64,000 bases of DNA from Armigeres subalbatus (lineage: Eukaryota > Arthropoda > Insecta > Diptera > Culicidae). Where the stretch lies: assembly GCF_024139115.2 (NCBI RefSeq), contig NC_085140.1, positions 291,119,293 through 291,183,292 of the forward strand, read 5' to 3'. Below the pieces are notes generated by a model. That model made no database searches, was not told where the DNA came from, and was given only the letters and a program-made list of their open reading frames with translations. Position numbers and translations under genes: made by a program. Shown here in pieces: positions 33,831-45,527 of this stretch. Position 1 is the first letter of the stretch. Every line of letters starts with the position of its first letter.

Positions 33831-34456
33831 TAGGGTGGTTCAAAAAAAAAAAGATTTTGCTCCACAGTGCTCATCCGATTCTTTATCATGTTCTGAGTGT
33901 CCTCTGAAAATTTGAGCTCATATGGATTAAAACTGATTTAGCACAAGTGATTTCAAGTTTGCATGCAAATTAGTATGGGGAAATTTATTTTTTCAGTATA
34001 CTGTAAATGACGCTTTCCCATTAAGCGCAGGTTAAAAGAAAACCTACATAGCTAAAAAGAATACTTAACAGCTTTCACTCAGTGAAAACCGCATCTTGAT
34101 TAATCGTTCCAATAATTAGTAATCGAATTTAATCTATACCATGGTTTTCTGGAGCTAAATGCATAACTCCTCAACAGGCAACATTGCTGCTCGTGGCGCG
34201 AAAGATAGCACACACAAATTCAGGCTACTATGTTGCACTGCACATTTCAGTGATGCCCTCAAAGAAGTTTAACAATCATGACTAAAGATTCGCAACCTGT
34301 ATTAAAATCGATTACTAATTATTGGGGCGATTAATCACCATGCGGTTTTTGTTGGGTGAAAGCTGTTGAGTATTGTTTTTAGCTATGTAGGTTTTCTTTT
34401 AACCTGCGCTCAATGCGAAAGCATCATTTACAGTATACTGAAAAAATAAATTTCCC

Positions 34457-34469
34457 CAAACTAATTTGC
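34457..34469 (+). repeat. Left 13-bp TSD of the PLE/satellite insertion
   Basis: CAAACTAATTTGC, repeated at 44460-44472. Confidence 0.9.
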
Positions 34470-34555
34470 TGATGACAATGGATCGATCGCCGCGATTTTA
34501 TGTTTCGGTTGCTAATCGATTGATTTTCGGGGAGAAATAAAACAAATGTTTGCCA

Positions 34556-34603
34556 GATTGTCCGGACGTTTCGGTCGATTCACTGGCCTTCGACCATCTT
34601 CTG
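34556..34603 (-). ncRNA. Hammerhead-like motif in PLE 3' region (left copy)
   Basis: On the minus strand: CAGAAGA, a stem GGTCGA/TCGACC, then GAAAC and the palindrome GTCCGGAC. The hammerhead core is CUGANGA-stem II-GAAA, so one core base (A for U) differs. Hammerhead ribozymes are known in Penelope-like elements. Activity here is doubtful because of that change. Confidence 0.35.
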
Positions 34604-34736
34604 CGGACTCTAAAATACACATATATATTGTCAAGAAAACATAAATAACACAAAATAATCACTCACAATCTTCCTGCCGCTTCCTTACTCTAAGACGGCC
34701 ATTACTACTACTAGTTGTTTATATCTATTCTTATTG

Positions 34737-35604
34737 TTATGTACTGCTATTGGGGGTTTTAAGCTTTGTTATAATTGAGTTATAGGCGGTTTTAAAATTC
34801 ATTGCATCTTTCTGTTTGTTCACAACTTTATCGTCCCCTCTAATTTTAATGTAAAACGTTTCTGCTGTCAATCTTTTGTAACTATTACTAATTTGGTCAA
34901 GTATTTTTGTTTTGTCGAAGTCAAAAATATGTCCCTCTTCTACAGTGTGTTGCGATAAAACAGTTCCAGAAATGTTTTTTGTTTTTACATTGTACTTGTG
35001 TTGTTCTAGGCGTTTGGTTAAGAACTGACTAGTTTCCCCAATGTACGATTTGTTGCATGCACCGCACGGGACTTCATACACTACATTAGTATTTTTGTTT
35101 TTTGGTATTGGGTCTTTAGTTTTTGTAAACAAAATATCTTTAATTTTATTTACTGGTTTATAAGCTACTTTGTACTCGTGATTTCTTAAATACTTGGACA
35201 GCTTTTCTCCTAATCCATGAATATATGGTATTGTTACAAAATTGTTAATTCTATGTGTGTTTTGTTGTAGTGAATTGTACATAAGGTGTAGCCTTTCCCT
35301 AATAACTTTTTCCACAAGAAAACACGGATAATTGTTATTGGCTAGAATTTGCTTTACAATATTAAGTGTGTTTTTTTCGGTATTAAGCGTGCGTTAATTT
35401 CAGCGCTCTGTCTACTAATGCAATAATTGTATTTTTCTTATACGGGCTAACAGATGTATAATCTAAATACCTTCCGTCTATATCCTTCGGGAACCACTCA
35501 GTTGTAATTGTGTTGTCTTCACGGCGCAGAACAACATCCAGAAATTTTATTTTCCCTTCTACTTCCATTTCTAACGTAAACTGCAGTCGTTCATGGAACC
35601 CGTT
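34737..35604 (-). pseudogene. Penelope-like element: RT C-terminus and GIY-YIG endonuclease
   Basis: The minus-strand open frame 35315-34737 (192 codons) carries the GIY-YIG fold: VYEVPCGACNKSYIGET at residues 79-95, with a C-x2-C pair at C84/C87, then R102 and H106, SQHTVEEGH (121-129), and the late acidic residue region near E142. An upstream piece at 35568-35383 reads KIKFLDVVLRRED, the end of a PLE reverse transcriptase, and is joined by a one-base shift near 35388. Order RT then GIY-YIG is the hallmark of Penelope-like elements. It is truncated at about 35604 exactly where the satellite begins, so the RT catalytic core is absent. Confidence 0.88.
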
Positions 35605-38600
35605 GAATATTCTCAGTTCATCTCAGTTTACACTTTCTAACACTAATAAAAGGCACCAGCTGATCTTGTTCATGCAGTCATGGGTAGAACTTACCAGGCT
35701 CTAGAAAATCAATTTAGCATTAGCATTGAGCATGTCGCACAAATTCGTGGGTGGTACAAGCCAAGACTATTGTATAAGAGTAGCATCACTTTCATCCGTT
35801 ACCACAGATATTGATTTGGGACTAATTACTATCTCTTAGATGGAAGTAATGCACTCTCCAATAGTCGAGATCTGTCCTGGCCACGTCCTTGCGAATGCTG
35901 AGGAAGGGGAAGGATGGTTAGTTGGACACGTACTTAAGAAAGATGCAGAGAACTCTACGACCTCTCATAGGTGTCACGGGAGGTTTTGGGATTGTGTGAG
36001 AGGTTATAACAGTAGGAATCGTTTTGGTAGAACGTGAAACACAGAAATAATTAAGATAGAAATACAAAGTAGGAAAGGGACGAGCCTGGAATTGAACCCA
36101 CGACCTCCTGTTTATAAGGCAGAAGCAATAGCCATTAGACCACCGAGCTCGTCTACCAGGCTCTAGAAAATCAATTTTGCATCAAAACCAGAAAATTTCC
36201 AACAGCATTCTCGATTCATCTCAGCTTACACATTCTAACAGTAATACATGGCAACAGCTGATCTTGTTCATGCAGTCATGGGTAGAGCATACCAGGCTCT
36301 AAAAAATCAATCTTGCATCAAAACCAGAAAAAATCCAACAGCATTCTCGATTCATCTCAGCTTACACCTTCTAACACTAATACACGCATCAGCTAATCTT
36401 TGTCATGCAGTCATCGTCAGAGCTTATCAATCGGATATTAAATTTGCTTCTATAGAATCCACTCGGATCAAACGTCATCTCAGAGACGCACCAATCCACT
36501 CGGAGATTGGATTTTTCCATGTGATCCACCCGGATCAAACGTCCACACAGAGACGCACCAACCCACTCGGAGATTGGATTTCTTCATAGGAAAATTCCAA
36601 TAATATTCTCAGTTTATCTCAGTTTACACTTTCTAACACTAATACATGGCAACAGCTGATCTTGTTCATGCAGTCATGGGTAGAACTTACCAGGCTCTAG
36701 AAAATCAATCTTGCATCAAAACCAGAAAAATTCCAATAACTCTACTCAGTTCATCTCAGTTTACACTTTCTAACACTAATAAAAGGCACCAGCTGATCTT
36801 GTTCATGCAATCATGGGTAGAACTTACCAGGCTCTAGAAAATCAATCTGGCATAAAAACCAGAAAAATTCCAATAATATTCTCAGTTCATCTCTACATGG
36901 CAACAGCTGATCTTGTTCATGCAGTCATGGGTAGAGCTTACCAGGTTCTGAAAATCAATCTTGCATCAAAACTAGAAAAATTCCAATAACTCTACTCAGT
37001 TCATCTCAGTTTACACTTTCTAACACTAATAAAAGGCACCAGCTGATCTTGTTCATGCAATCATGGGTAGAACTTACCAGGCTCTAGAAAATCAATCTTG
37101 CATCAAAATCAGAACAATTCCAATAATATTCTCAGTTCATCTCAGTTTACACTTTCTAACACTAATACATGGCAACAGCTGATCTTGTTCATGCAGTCAT
37201 GGGTAGAGCTTACCAGGCTCTAGAAAATCAATCTTGCATCAAAACCAGAAAAATTCCAATAACTCTACTCAGTTCATCTCAGTTTACACTTTCTAACACT
37301 AATACATGGCAACAGCTGATCTTGTTCATGCAGTCATGGGTAGAGCTTACCAGGCTCTAGAAAATCAATCTTGCATCAAAACCAGAAAAATTCCAATAAC
37401 TCTACTCAGTTCATCTCAGTTTACACTTTCTAACACTAATAAAAGGCACCAGCTGATCTTGTTCATGCAATCATGGGTAGAACTTACCAGGCTCTAGAAA
37501 ATCAATCTGGCATAAAAACCAGAAAAATTCCAATAATATTCTCAGTTCATCTCAGTTTACACTTTCTAACACTAATACATGGCAACAGCTGATCTTGTTC
37601 ATGCAGTCATGGGTAGAGCTTACCAGGCTCTAGAAAATCAATCTTGCATCAAAACTAGAAAAATTCCAATAACTCTACTCAGTGCATCTCAGTTTACACT
37701 TTCTAACACTAATAAAAGGCACCAGCTGATCTTGTTCATGCAATCATGGGTAGAACTTACCAGGCTCTAGAAAATCAATCTTGCATCAAAACCAGAAAAA
37801 TTCCAATAATATTCTCAGTTCATCTCAGTTTACACTTTCTAACACTAATACATGGCAACAGCTGATCTTGTTCATGCAGTCATGGGTAGAGCTTACCAGG
37901 CTCTAGAAAATCAATCTTGCATCAAAACCAGAAAAATTCCAATAACTCTACTCAGTTCATCTCAGTTTACAGTTTCTAACACTAATACATGGCAACAGCT
38001 GATCTTGTTCATGCAGTCATGGGTAGAGCTTACCAGGCTCTAGAAAATCAATCTTGCATCAAAACCAGAAAAATTCCAATAACTCTACTCAGTTCATCTC
38101 AGTTTACACTTTCTAACACTAATAAAAGGCACCAGCTGATCTTGTTCATGCAATCATGGGTAGAACTTACCAGGCTCTAGAAAATCAATCTGGCATAAAA
38201 ACCAGAAAAATTCCAATAATATTCTCAGTTCATCTCAGTTTACACTTTCTAACACTAATACATGGCAACAGCTGATCTTGTTCATGCAGTCATGGGTAGA
38301 GCTTACCAGGCTCTAGAAAATCAATCTTGCATGAAAACCAGAAAAATTCCAATAATATTCTCAGTTCATTTCAGTTTACACTTTCTAACACTAATAAAAG
38401 GCACCAGCTGATCTTGTTCATGCTCATGGGTAGAACTTACCAGGCTCTAGAAAATCAATCTTGGACCAAAACCAGAAAAATTCCAATAACTCTACTCAGT
38501 TCATCTCAGTTTACACTTTCTAACACTAATAAAAGGCACCAGCTGATCTTGTTCATGCAATCATGGGTAGAACTTACCAGGCTCTAGAAAATCAATCTTG

Positions 38601-41600
38601 CATCAAAACCAGAAAAATTCCAATAATATTCTCAGTTCATCTCAGTTTACACTTTCTAACACTAATACATGGCAACAGCTGATCTTGTTCATGCAGTCAT
38701 GGGTAGAGCTTACCAGGCTCTAGAAAATCAATCTTGCATGAAAACCAGAAAAATTCCAATAATATTCTCAGTTCATCTCAGTTTACACTTTCTAACACTA
38801 ATAAAAGGCACCAGCTGATCTTGTTCATGCTCATGGGTAGAACTTACCAGGCTCTAGAAAATCAATCTTGGACCAAAACCAGAAAAATTCCAATAACTCT
38901 ACTCAGTTCATCTCAGTTTACACTTTCTAACACTAATAAAAGGCACCAGCTGATCTTGTTCATGCAATCATGGGTAGAACTTACCAGGCTCTAGAAAATC
39001 AATCTTGCATCAAAACCAGAAAAATTCCAATAATATTCTCAGTTCATCTCAGTTTACACTTTCTAACACTAATACATGGCAACAGCTGATCTTGTTCATG
39101 CAGTCATGGGTAGAGCTTACCAGGCTCTAGAAAATCAATCTTGCATGAAAACCAGAAAAATTCCAATAATATTCTCAGTTCATTTCAGTTTACACTTTCT
39201 AACACTAATAAAAGGCACCAGCTGATCTTGTTCATGCTCATGGGTAGAACTTACCAGGCTCTAGAAAATCAATCTTGGACCAAAACCAGAAAAATTCCAA
39301 TAACTCTACTCAGTTCATCTCAGTTTACACTTTCTAACACTAATAAAAGGCACCAGCTGATCTTGTTCATGCAATCATGGGTAGAACTTACCAGGCTCTA
39401 GAAAATCAATCTTGGACCAAAACCAGAAAAATTCCAATAACTCTACTCAGTTCATCTCAGTTTACACTTTCTAACACTAATAAAAGGCACCAGCTGATCT
39501 TGTTCATGCAATCATGGGTAGAACTTACCAGGCTCTAGAAAATCAATCTTGCATCAAAACCAGAAAAATTCCAATAATATTCTCAGTTCATCTCAGTTTA
39601 CACTTTCTAACACTAATACATGGCAACAGCTGATCTTTGTTCCTGCAGTCATGGGTAGAGCTTACCAGGCTCTAGAAAATCAAGATTGCATGAAAACCAG
39701 AAAACTTCCAATAATATTCTCAGTTCATTTCAGTTTACACTTTCTAACACTAATAAAAGGCACCAGCTGATCTTGTTCATGCTCATGGGTAGAACTTACC
39801 AGGCTCTAGAAAATCAATCTTGGACCAAAACCAGAAAAATTCCAATAACTCTACTCAGTTCATCTCAGTTTACACTTTCTAACACTAATAAAAGGCACCA
39901 GCTGATCTTGTTCATGCAATCATGGGTAGAACTTACCAGGCTCTAGAAAATCAATCTTGCATCAAAACCAGAAAAATTCCAATAATATTCTCAGTTCATC
40001 TCAGTTTACACTTTCTAACACTAATACATGGCAACAGCTGATCTTGTTCATGCAGTCATGGGTAGAAGCTTACCAGGCTCTAGAAAATCAATCTTGCATG
40101 AAAACCAGAAAAATTCCAATAATATTCTCAGTTCATCTCAGTTTACACTTTCTAACACTAATAAAAGGCACCAGCTGATCTTGTTCATGCTCATGGGTAG
40201 AACTTACCAGGCTCTAGAAAATCAATCTTGGACCAAAACCAGAAAAATTCCAATAACTCTACTCAGTTCATCTCAGTTTACACTTTCTAACACTAATAAA
40301 AGGCACCAGCTGATCTTGTTCATGCAATCATGGGTAGAACTTACCAGGCTCTAGAAAATCAATCTTGCATCAAAACCAGAAAAATTCCAATAATATTCTC
40401 AGTTCATCTCAGTTTACACTTTCTAACACTAATAAAATGCACCAGCTGATCTTGTTCATGCAATCATGGGTAGAACTTACCAGGCTCTGGAAAATCAATC
40501 TTGCATCAAAACCAGAAAAATTCCAATAATATTCTCAGTTCATCTCAGTTTACACTTTCTAACTCTATTACAAGGCAACAGCTGATCTTGTTCATGCAGT
40601 CATGGGTAGAGCTTACCAGGCTCTAGAAAATCAATCTTGCATCAAAACCAGAAAAATGTCAATAATATTCTCAGTTTATATCAGTTTACACTTTCTAACA
40701 CTAATAAAAGGCACCAGCTGATCTTGTTCATGCTCATGGGTAGAACTTACCAGGCTCTAGAAAATCAATCTTGGACCAAAACCAGAAAAATTCCAATAAC
40801 TCTACTCAGTTCATCTCAGTTTACACTTTCTAACACTAATAAAAGGCACCAGCTGATCTTGTTCATGCAATCATGGGTAGAACTTACCAGGCTCTAGAAA
40901 ATCAATCTTGCATTAAAACCAGAAAAATTCCAATAATATTCTCAGTTCATCTCAGTTTACACTTTCTAACACTAATAAAAGGCACCAGCTGATCTTGTTC
41001 ATGCAATCATGGGTAGAACTTACCAGGCTCTAGAAAATCAATCTTGCATCAAAACCAGAAAAATTCCAATAATATTCTCAGTTCATCTCAGTTTACACTT
41101 TCTAACACTAGTACATGGCAACAGCTGATCTTGTTCATGCAGTCATGGGTAGAGCTTACCAGGCTCTAGAAAATCAATCTTGTATCAAAACCAGACAAAT
41201 TCCAATAATATTCTCAGTTCATCTCAGTTTACACTTTCTAACACTAATACATGGCAACAGCTGATTTTGTTCATGCAGTCATGGATAGAGCTTACCAGGC
41301 TCTTGAACATCAATCTTGCATCAAAACCAGAAAATTTCCAACAGCATTCTCGATTCATCTCAGCTTACACTTTCTAACACTAATACACGCATCAGCTAAT
41401 CTTTGTCATGCAGTCATCGTTAGAGCTTATCAATCGGATATTAAATTTTCTTCTATAGGATCCACCCGGATCAAACGTCCTCTCAGAGACGCACCAATCC
41501 ACTCGAGGATTGGATTTTTTCAAGTGATCCACCCGGATCAAACGTCCACACAGAGACGCACCAACCCATTTCTTCATACCATTCACACTTATCAAACGTT

Positions 41601-42060
41601 GCTAAATACAATTATTATTCACAATCAGGAAAATTCCATTAATATTCTCAGTTTATCTCAGTTTACACTTTCTAACACTAATAAAAGGCACCAGCTGATC
41701 TTGTTCATGCAGTCATGGGTAGAACTAACCAGGCTCTAGAAAATCAATCTTGCATCAAAACCAGAAAAATTCCAATAATATCCTCAGTTCATCCCAGCTT
41801 ACACTTTCTAAACTAATACACGCATAAGCTGATCTTTGTCATGCAGTCATAGTCAGAGTTCATCAATCAGAGATTAAATCTGCTTCTATAGGATCCACCC
41901 GGATCAAACGTCCACTCAGAGACGCACCAAGCCACTTGGAGATTGGATTTCTTCATATCATTCCACTTATCAAACGTTACTGAATGCAATTATTATTCAC
42001 AAGGAAAATTCCAATAATATTCTCAGTTCATCTCAGTTTACACTTTCTAACTCATACACA
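35605..42060 (+). repeat. Satellite array, 136-137-bp monomers with higher-order repeats
   Basis: The monomer contains ATCTTGTTCATGCA, TCATGGGTAGA, CTTACCAGGCTCTAGAAAAT and TTTACACTTTCTAACACTAA. Type A has CATGGCAACAGCTG with GTAGAGCTT (137 bp). Type B has AAAAGGCACCAGCTG with GTAGAACTT (136 bp). B-short has CATGCTCATGGG, a 3-bp deletion. A-B pairs give a 273-bp period at about 37300-38180. A, B-short, B triplets give a 407-bp period between about 38240 and 40450 (B-short marks at 38419, 38826, 39233, 39778, 40186, 40729). There are roughly 40 monomers. Edges at 36380-36590, 41390-41620 and 41820-41990 carry a different 60-bp motif (GATCCACCCGGATCAAACG). No coding meaning: the monomer is not a multiple of three. 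Confidence 0.95.
35716..36153 (-). mobile_element. tRNA-derived SINE (Feilai-like) inside the satellite, 24-bp TSD
   Basis: On the minus strand the head reads GAGCTCGGTGGTCTAATGGC and contains a B box GGTTCAATTCC (36088-36098), followed by a body of about 350 bp. A 24-bp repeat beginning TACCAGGCTCTAG flanks it (35692-35715 and 36154-36177), splitting one satellite monomer. Pol III box layout and length fit the Aedes Feilai family (from memory). It is not a functional tRNA gene. Confidence 0.75.
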
Positions 42061-42309
42061 TGGCAACAGCGTTCACAGCAAGCTAGTGAATCTTAAACTG
42101 AACTAGTCTGAACTGGTCTAGACCTTCTTAACCATTTTGTAGAAGATAAATCTGTAATAGTTTCCGAGATATTTAACCCAAATATTAATTTCTTTCTAGC
42201 GCCACAAAGCGAATGAAACTCAAACTAAACTTATTCTCAATATAATGGTCTTGACCTTTGCCACAAAGCGAATGGATATCAGATTCTTAGATATCCAGTC
42301 CAATCATGT

Positions 42310-42900
42310 GTACTAGTGTTCGTCCCTACGAACAAATTTGTCATAGATGTCAACTTTCAAAATCATATAAATTCCGTGATATCTTTTCCAAACTATGTTT
42401 TCGTATAAACTAGCGCCGCCAATTGGCCAATTTCAAAACCAAAAAGATGTTAAATACAACATGTTCGTTCTTCCGATTAACTTTGATATAGATGTCAATG
42501 CTCAAAATCTGATGAATTCCGAGATATCTTACCCAAATGATGTTTTCGTATACACAGCGCTGCCAAGTGGTTGAATTCAAAACCAAAACGATCTTCAATA
42601 CAACGTGTTCGTCCTCCCTCCGAACAACTCTGTCGAAGATGTCAACTTTTAAAATCACATGATTTCCGCGATATCTTTTCCAGACTATGTTTTCGTATAA
42701 ACCAGCGCCGCCAATTGGCCAATTTCAAAAGCAAAACGATCTTCAATACAACGTGTTCGTCGCTTCGAAAAACTTCGTTAAAGATGTCAACTTTTAAAAT
42801 CTCACAAATTCCAAAATATCATATTCAAATATGTAATGTTCTCGTATAAACTAACGCCGCCAAGTGGCCAAATTCAGAATCAAAAAGATTTTCAATACAA
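42310..42900 (+). repeat. Four-copy tandem repeat, about 146-bp unit
   Basis: GTTCGTC, GATGTCAA, ATATCTT, TTTTCGTATA and GCGCCGCCAA recur in the same order near 42310, 42458, 42603 and 42750. Copies differ by about 10-20 percent by eye. It lies between the satellite and the right PLE end. Confidence 0.8.
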
Positions 42901-44066
42901 TGTGTTTAGCAATCGCATTCTTCAATACAATTTTATTCAATTACAATATTCGCAAACAGCCCTGTAATATGATTATAATTAGACAAAAATCTTCAACAAC
43001 CCTGTACAGCAATGTGTGTGTATACATCATTATTTCCTGCTCTAGCTCGGGTTTGGCATATCGGCAATCAATAAAACTGCGCTTGAACTTCAAAGCGCAA
43101 TCCAGCAAAAAGAAAACAAAACTTACTTGAATAATCCGGCAAAGTCAAAATTCCAATGAGTTAAAAAAATGGCCGCATCGCATCACCAAACACTTTCGTT
43201 CACACTACAAAAACGGCACGCCAACGCCATGAATAGGGAGCGTAAACTATTATATACCGACCATGCCATTGTCGGGTTTCTTCAACTATTAATTATTGCG
43301 AGAAGATAGAAAAATTCGAACGAGGGTCCGACGGTCGACCGTCGGAGAGTTGTTCCGCAAACGTCAAATCACTTGATGCACGGAAAATAATGTTGGTTGA
43401 TTTTTTCGGTGTGAATGATGATTATTGAAATCAAAGAAAATATGTAACTTTAAACGAGTGTTACGTGCCGCTAATATTTTAAATAAGTTTTATGATACTA
43501 TCAAGGCATTTCGGAACGTTTTTATGCGATTTTGAAACATTTTAGAGTTCTCGAATATTCTCGATATCAAGGAATATCAACACTTTTCGCACAGTGCATG
43601 TCATTTGAAGTTTCCGACACTCAGTCTTCTTCCTCTTCTTTGCTCCGCAAAAATAGAAGTTTTCTCTGTTCTCGCAATAAATAACACTGACAAACAACAA
43701 ATCAATTTTATAATTTCACTTTTTATTATTTTTCTTTTCATTTTTTTTTTCATTTTTTTTCGTCACCTCACTTTAACATCCGTTTTCAGCAACATTCGTC
43801 ACAAAACTGATTATCCTCGAACTGAGAGAAGCCCTACAGCGGATTACTCTCTCCGCTCTCCGCTCGAATAGAATTATTTGCTGTCCAAGGGGATCTCCAT
43901 ATCTCGCGTTCACGGCAGATGAATGTTTGTTTTTTTTTCACTCTAATAATTTGTCGTACAAACTTCAAAGTATGAAATACTAGAATACGTGTATGACACG
44001 ATTGTTTTAAACTAATATTATCTTGAACAGAAGCGGATACCAAATGATATTGTACTATTTCCTACA
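42901..44066. other. Non-satellite interior of the PLE insertion
   Basis: No clear gene. A perfect inverted GTCCGACGGTCGACCGTCGGA lies at about 43327. Poly-T-rich tracts occur at 43735-43765. It could hold a PLE leader or older host sequence. I cannot tell. Confidence 0.35.
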
Positions 44067-44459
44067 CAAATTAGTAATAGTTACAAAAGATTGACAGCAG
44101 AAACGTTTTACATTAAAATTAGAGGGGACGATAAAGTTGTGAACAAACAGAAAGATGCAATGAATTTTAAAACCGCCTATAACTCAATTATAACAAAGCT
44201 TAAAACCCCCAATAGCAGTACATAACAATAAGAATAGATATAAACAACTAGTAGTAGTAATGGCCGTCTTAGAGTAAGGAAGCGGCAGGAAGATTGTGAG
44301 TGATTATTTTGTGTTATTTATGTTTTCTTGACAATATATATGTGTATTTTAGAGTCCGCAGAAGATGGTCGAAGGCCAGTGAATCGACCGAAACGTCCGG
44401 ACAATCTGGCAAACATTTGTTTTATTTCTCGCCGAAAATCAATCGATTAGCAACCGAAA
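44067..44459 (+). mobile_element. Truncated PLE 3' end, inverted partner of 34470-34900
   Basis: The plus strand reads SYKRLTAETFYIKIRG through the same C-terminal residues and stop as the left copy, then the same 3' non-coding region including the hammerhead-like motif. It starts abruptly in the last quarter of the GIY-YIG domain. It ends at ACCGAAA, about 34 bases short of the left copy's end. Confidence 0.88.
44359..44402 (+). ncRNA. Hammerhead-like motif in PLE 3' region (right copy)
   Basis: Same layout as in the left copy: CAGAAGA (44359-44365), stem GGTCGA/TCGACC (44367-44372, 44384-44389), GAAAC (44390-44394), GTCCGGAC (44395-44402). The loop of stem II is 11 bases. The first core U is replaced by A in both copies, so the change predates their separation. 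Confidence 0.35.
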
Positions 44460-44609
44460 CAAACTAATTTGCATGCAAACTTGAAATCGCTTGTGCTAAA
44501 TCAGTTTAAATCCAAATGAGCTCAAATTTTCAGAGGACACTCAGAACATGATAAAGAATCGGATGAGCACTGTGGAGCAAAATCGATTATTTTGAACCAC
44601 CCTATTATA

Positions 44610-45330
44610 CATCAAACGATTCATTAGAATAATGTAGTAAATATTTTATTTTGAATTAGGCAACAAATAAAAAATGAAGAAATAATCGCGTTTTTATTAG
44701 ATTATTAAAATATAGGGGCACTGAAAGGATAAAAACCTGATGAAATTTTACATCCATTGGTTCCATCAAACGTGTACAATTCAACGATCTTGATTGAATT
44801 TTAAATTCATATAAATTTAACATCAAACCTAATTTCAGGTGTTTGTTTAATGCTCCAAATATGTGCATAAAAATAAACGTAGATTTACACAAGAAATCTA
44901 ACTGTGTGTACAGGGTGTTGGTGTTCGTGTTCGGAAACTCGGGAGAAAGAAAGTGGTTCGGTTCTGAGAGAGAAGCCAGCTCGATAAATAACAGATAGAC
45001 TATTTTTTTATTCTTCTATTACCATTGTGGTGATGAGAAAATTTGTTTTGAATAATATCCATCAAGTTAGCACGGGTGGTTTGTTTTCATATTTTCAACG
45101 GAGAAAGTGTGTAAACTTTCGAGTAGCCCAGTAAAATCCTTAATGTTTTGAAATTCAATTCGGTGGTTTGTGAAATATTGCGAATCGTGTTTAGGTGTGC
45201 TCGTTGTGGAATCAAATGCGAAGAAAAATTGAAGAATGATGAAATGTCTTGACGGCGGAGCAGGATGAGCCATCCGAATATATTGTTTCACCGGTTCATC
45301 GCATGGATGCCAGACATACAGACATGTCTG
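44610..45330. other. Intergenic, nothing recognised
   Basis: AT-rich. It ends in an ACATACAGAC-type short tandem tract at 45310-45335 that resumes after the next MITE. Confidence 0.4.
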
Positions 45331-45338
45331 TATTTATA

Positions 45339-45527
45339 CCGTGACCTGCCGTAATACCGCGCATCGCCTAATACCGTGGTTTTCATAAAAAAAATCAGAA
45401 CCTGGCTATCATGGACATCACATTATTTGGTGAAATGTTCAAACATAATATGTCCATGGTAGCCAGGTTCTGATTTTTGATGAAAACCACGGTATTAGGC
45501 GATGCGCGGAATTAGGGCAGGTCACGG
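45339..45527. mobile_element. Hairpin MITE, TIR CCGTGACCTGCC, TA target
   Basis: Near-perfect arms of about 80 bp from CCGTGACCTGCC to its complement GGCAGGTCACGG, flanked by TA (45337-45338, 45528-45529). They share AATACCGCGCATCGCC-like and CAGAACCTGGCTA blocks. It is inserted in an (ACATACAG)-type microsatellite. Confidence 0.88.

Larger units (their letters stand above)
34470..44459. mobile_element. 9.99-kb composite insertion: inverted PLE ends enclosing a satellite
   Basis: The insertion is bounded by 13-bp direct repeats inside a foldback MITE. The left end is the 3' part of a Penelope-like element on the minus strand (34470 to about 35604). The right end is a shorter 3' part of the same family on the plus strand (about 44067-44459). 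Between them lie the satellite (35605-42060), a short 146-bp tandem array (42310-42900) and about 1.1 kb of other sequence. Penelope-like elements are known to leave complex copies with partial units in inverted or tandem order. Enclosing 6 kb of satellite is unusual. Confidence 0.8.
33833..44602. mobile_element. Foldback MITE (767 bp net) interrupted by a 10-kb insertion
   Basis: It starts GGGTGGTTCAAAA and ends TTTTGAACCACCC, with TA on both sides (33831-33832, 44603-44604). The two arms are a long palindrome: 33833 to about 34150 pairs with about 34310-34469 followed directly by 44473-44602 (shared words TTTGCATGCAAA, GAGCTCA, TCTGAGTGTCC read in opposite sense). Arm continuity across the gap shows that 34470-44459 was inserted later. 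TA flanks fit a mariner-type mobiliser. Confidence 0.88.

Noticed and set aside
33724..33915. 63-codon frame
   Set aside because: Runs into the foldback MITE and has no domain.
36075..36153. Functional tRNA gene on the minus strand
   Set aside because: Pol III boxes are present, but no closed cloverleaf, and a long non-tRNA body follows. It is a SINE head.
36248..41739. Repeated 60-86-codon frames such as MATADLVHAVMG
   Set aside because: They are read from the 136-137-bp satellite. The unit length is not a multiple of three and each frame stops within two monomers.
35605..42060. Regular repeats as a CRISPR array
   Set aside because: Units are contiguous 136-bp monomers with no spacers, in eukaryotic DNA.
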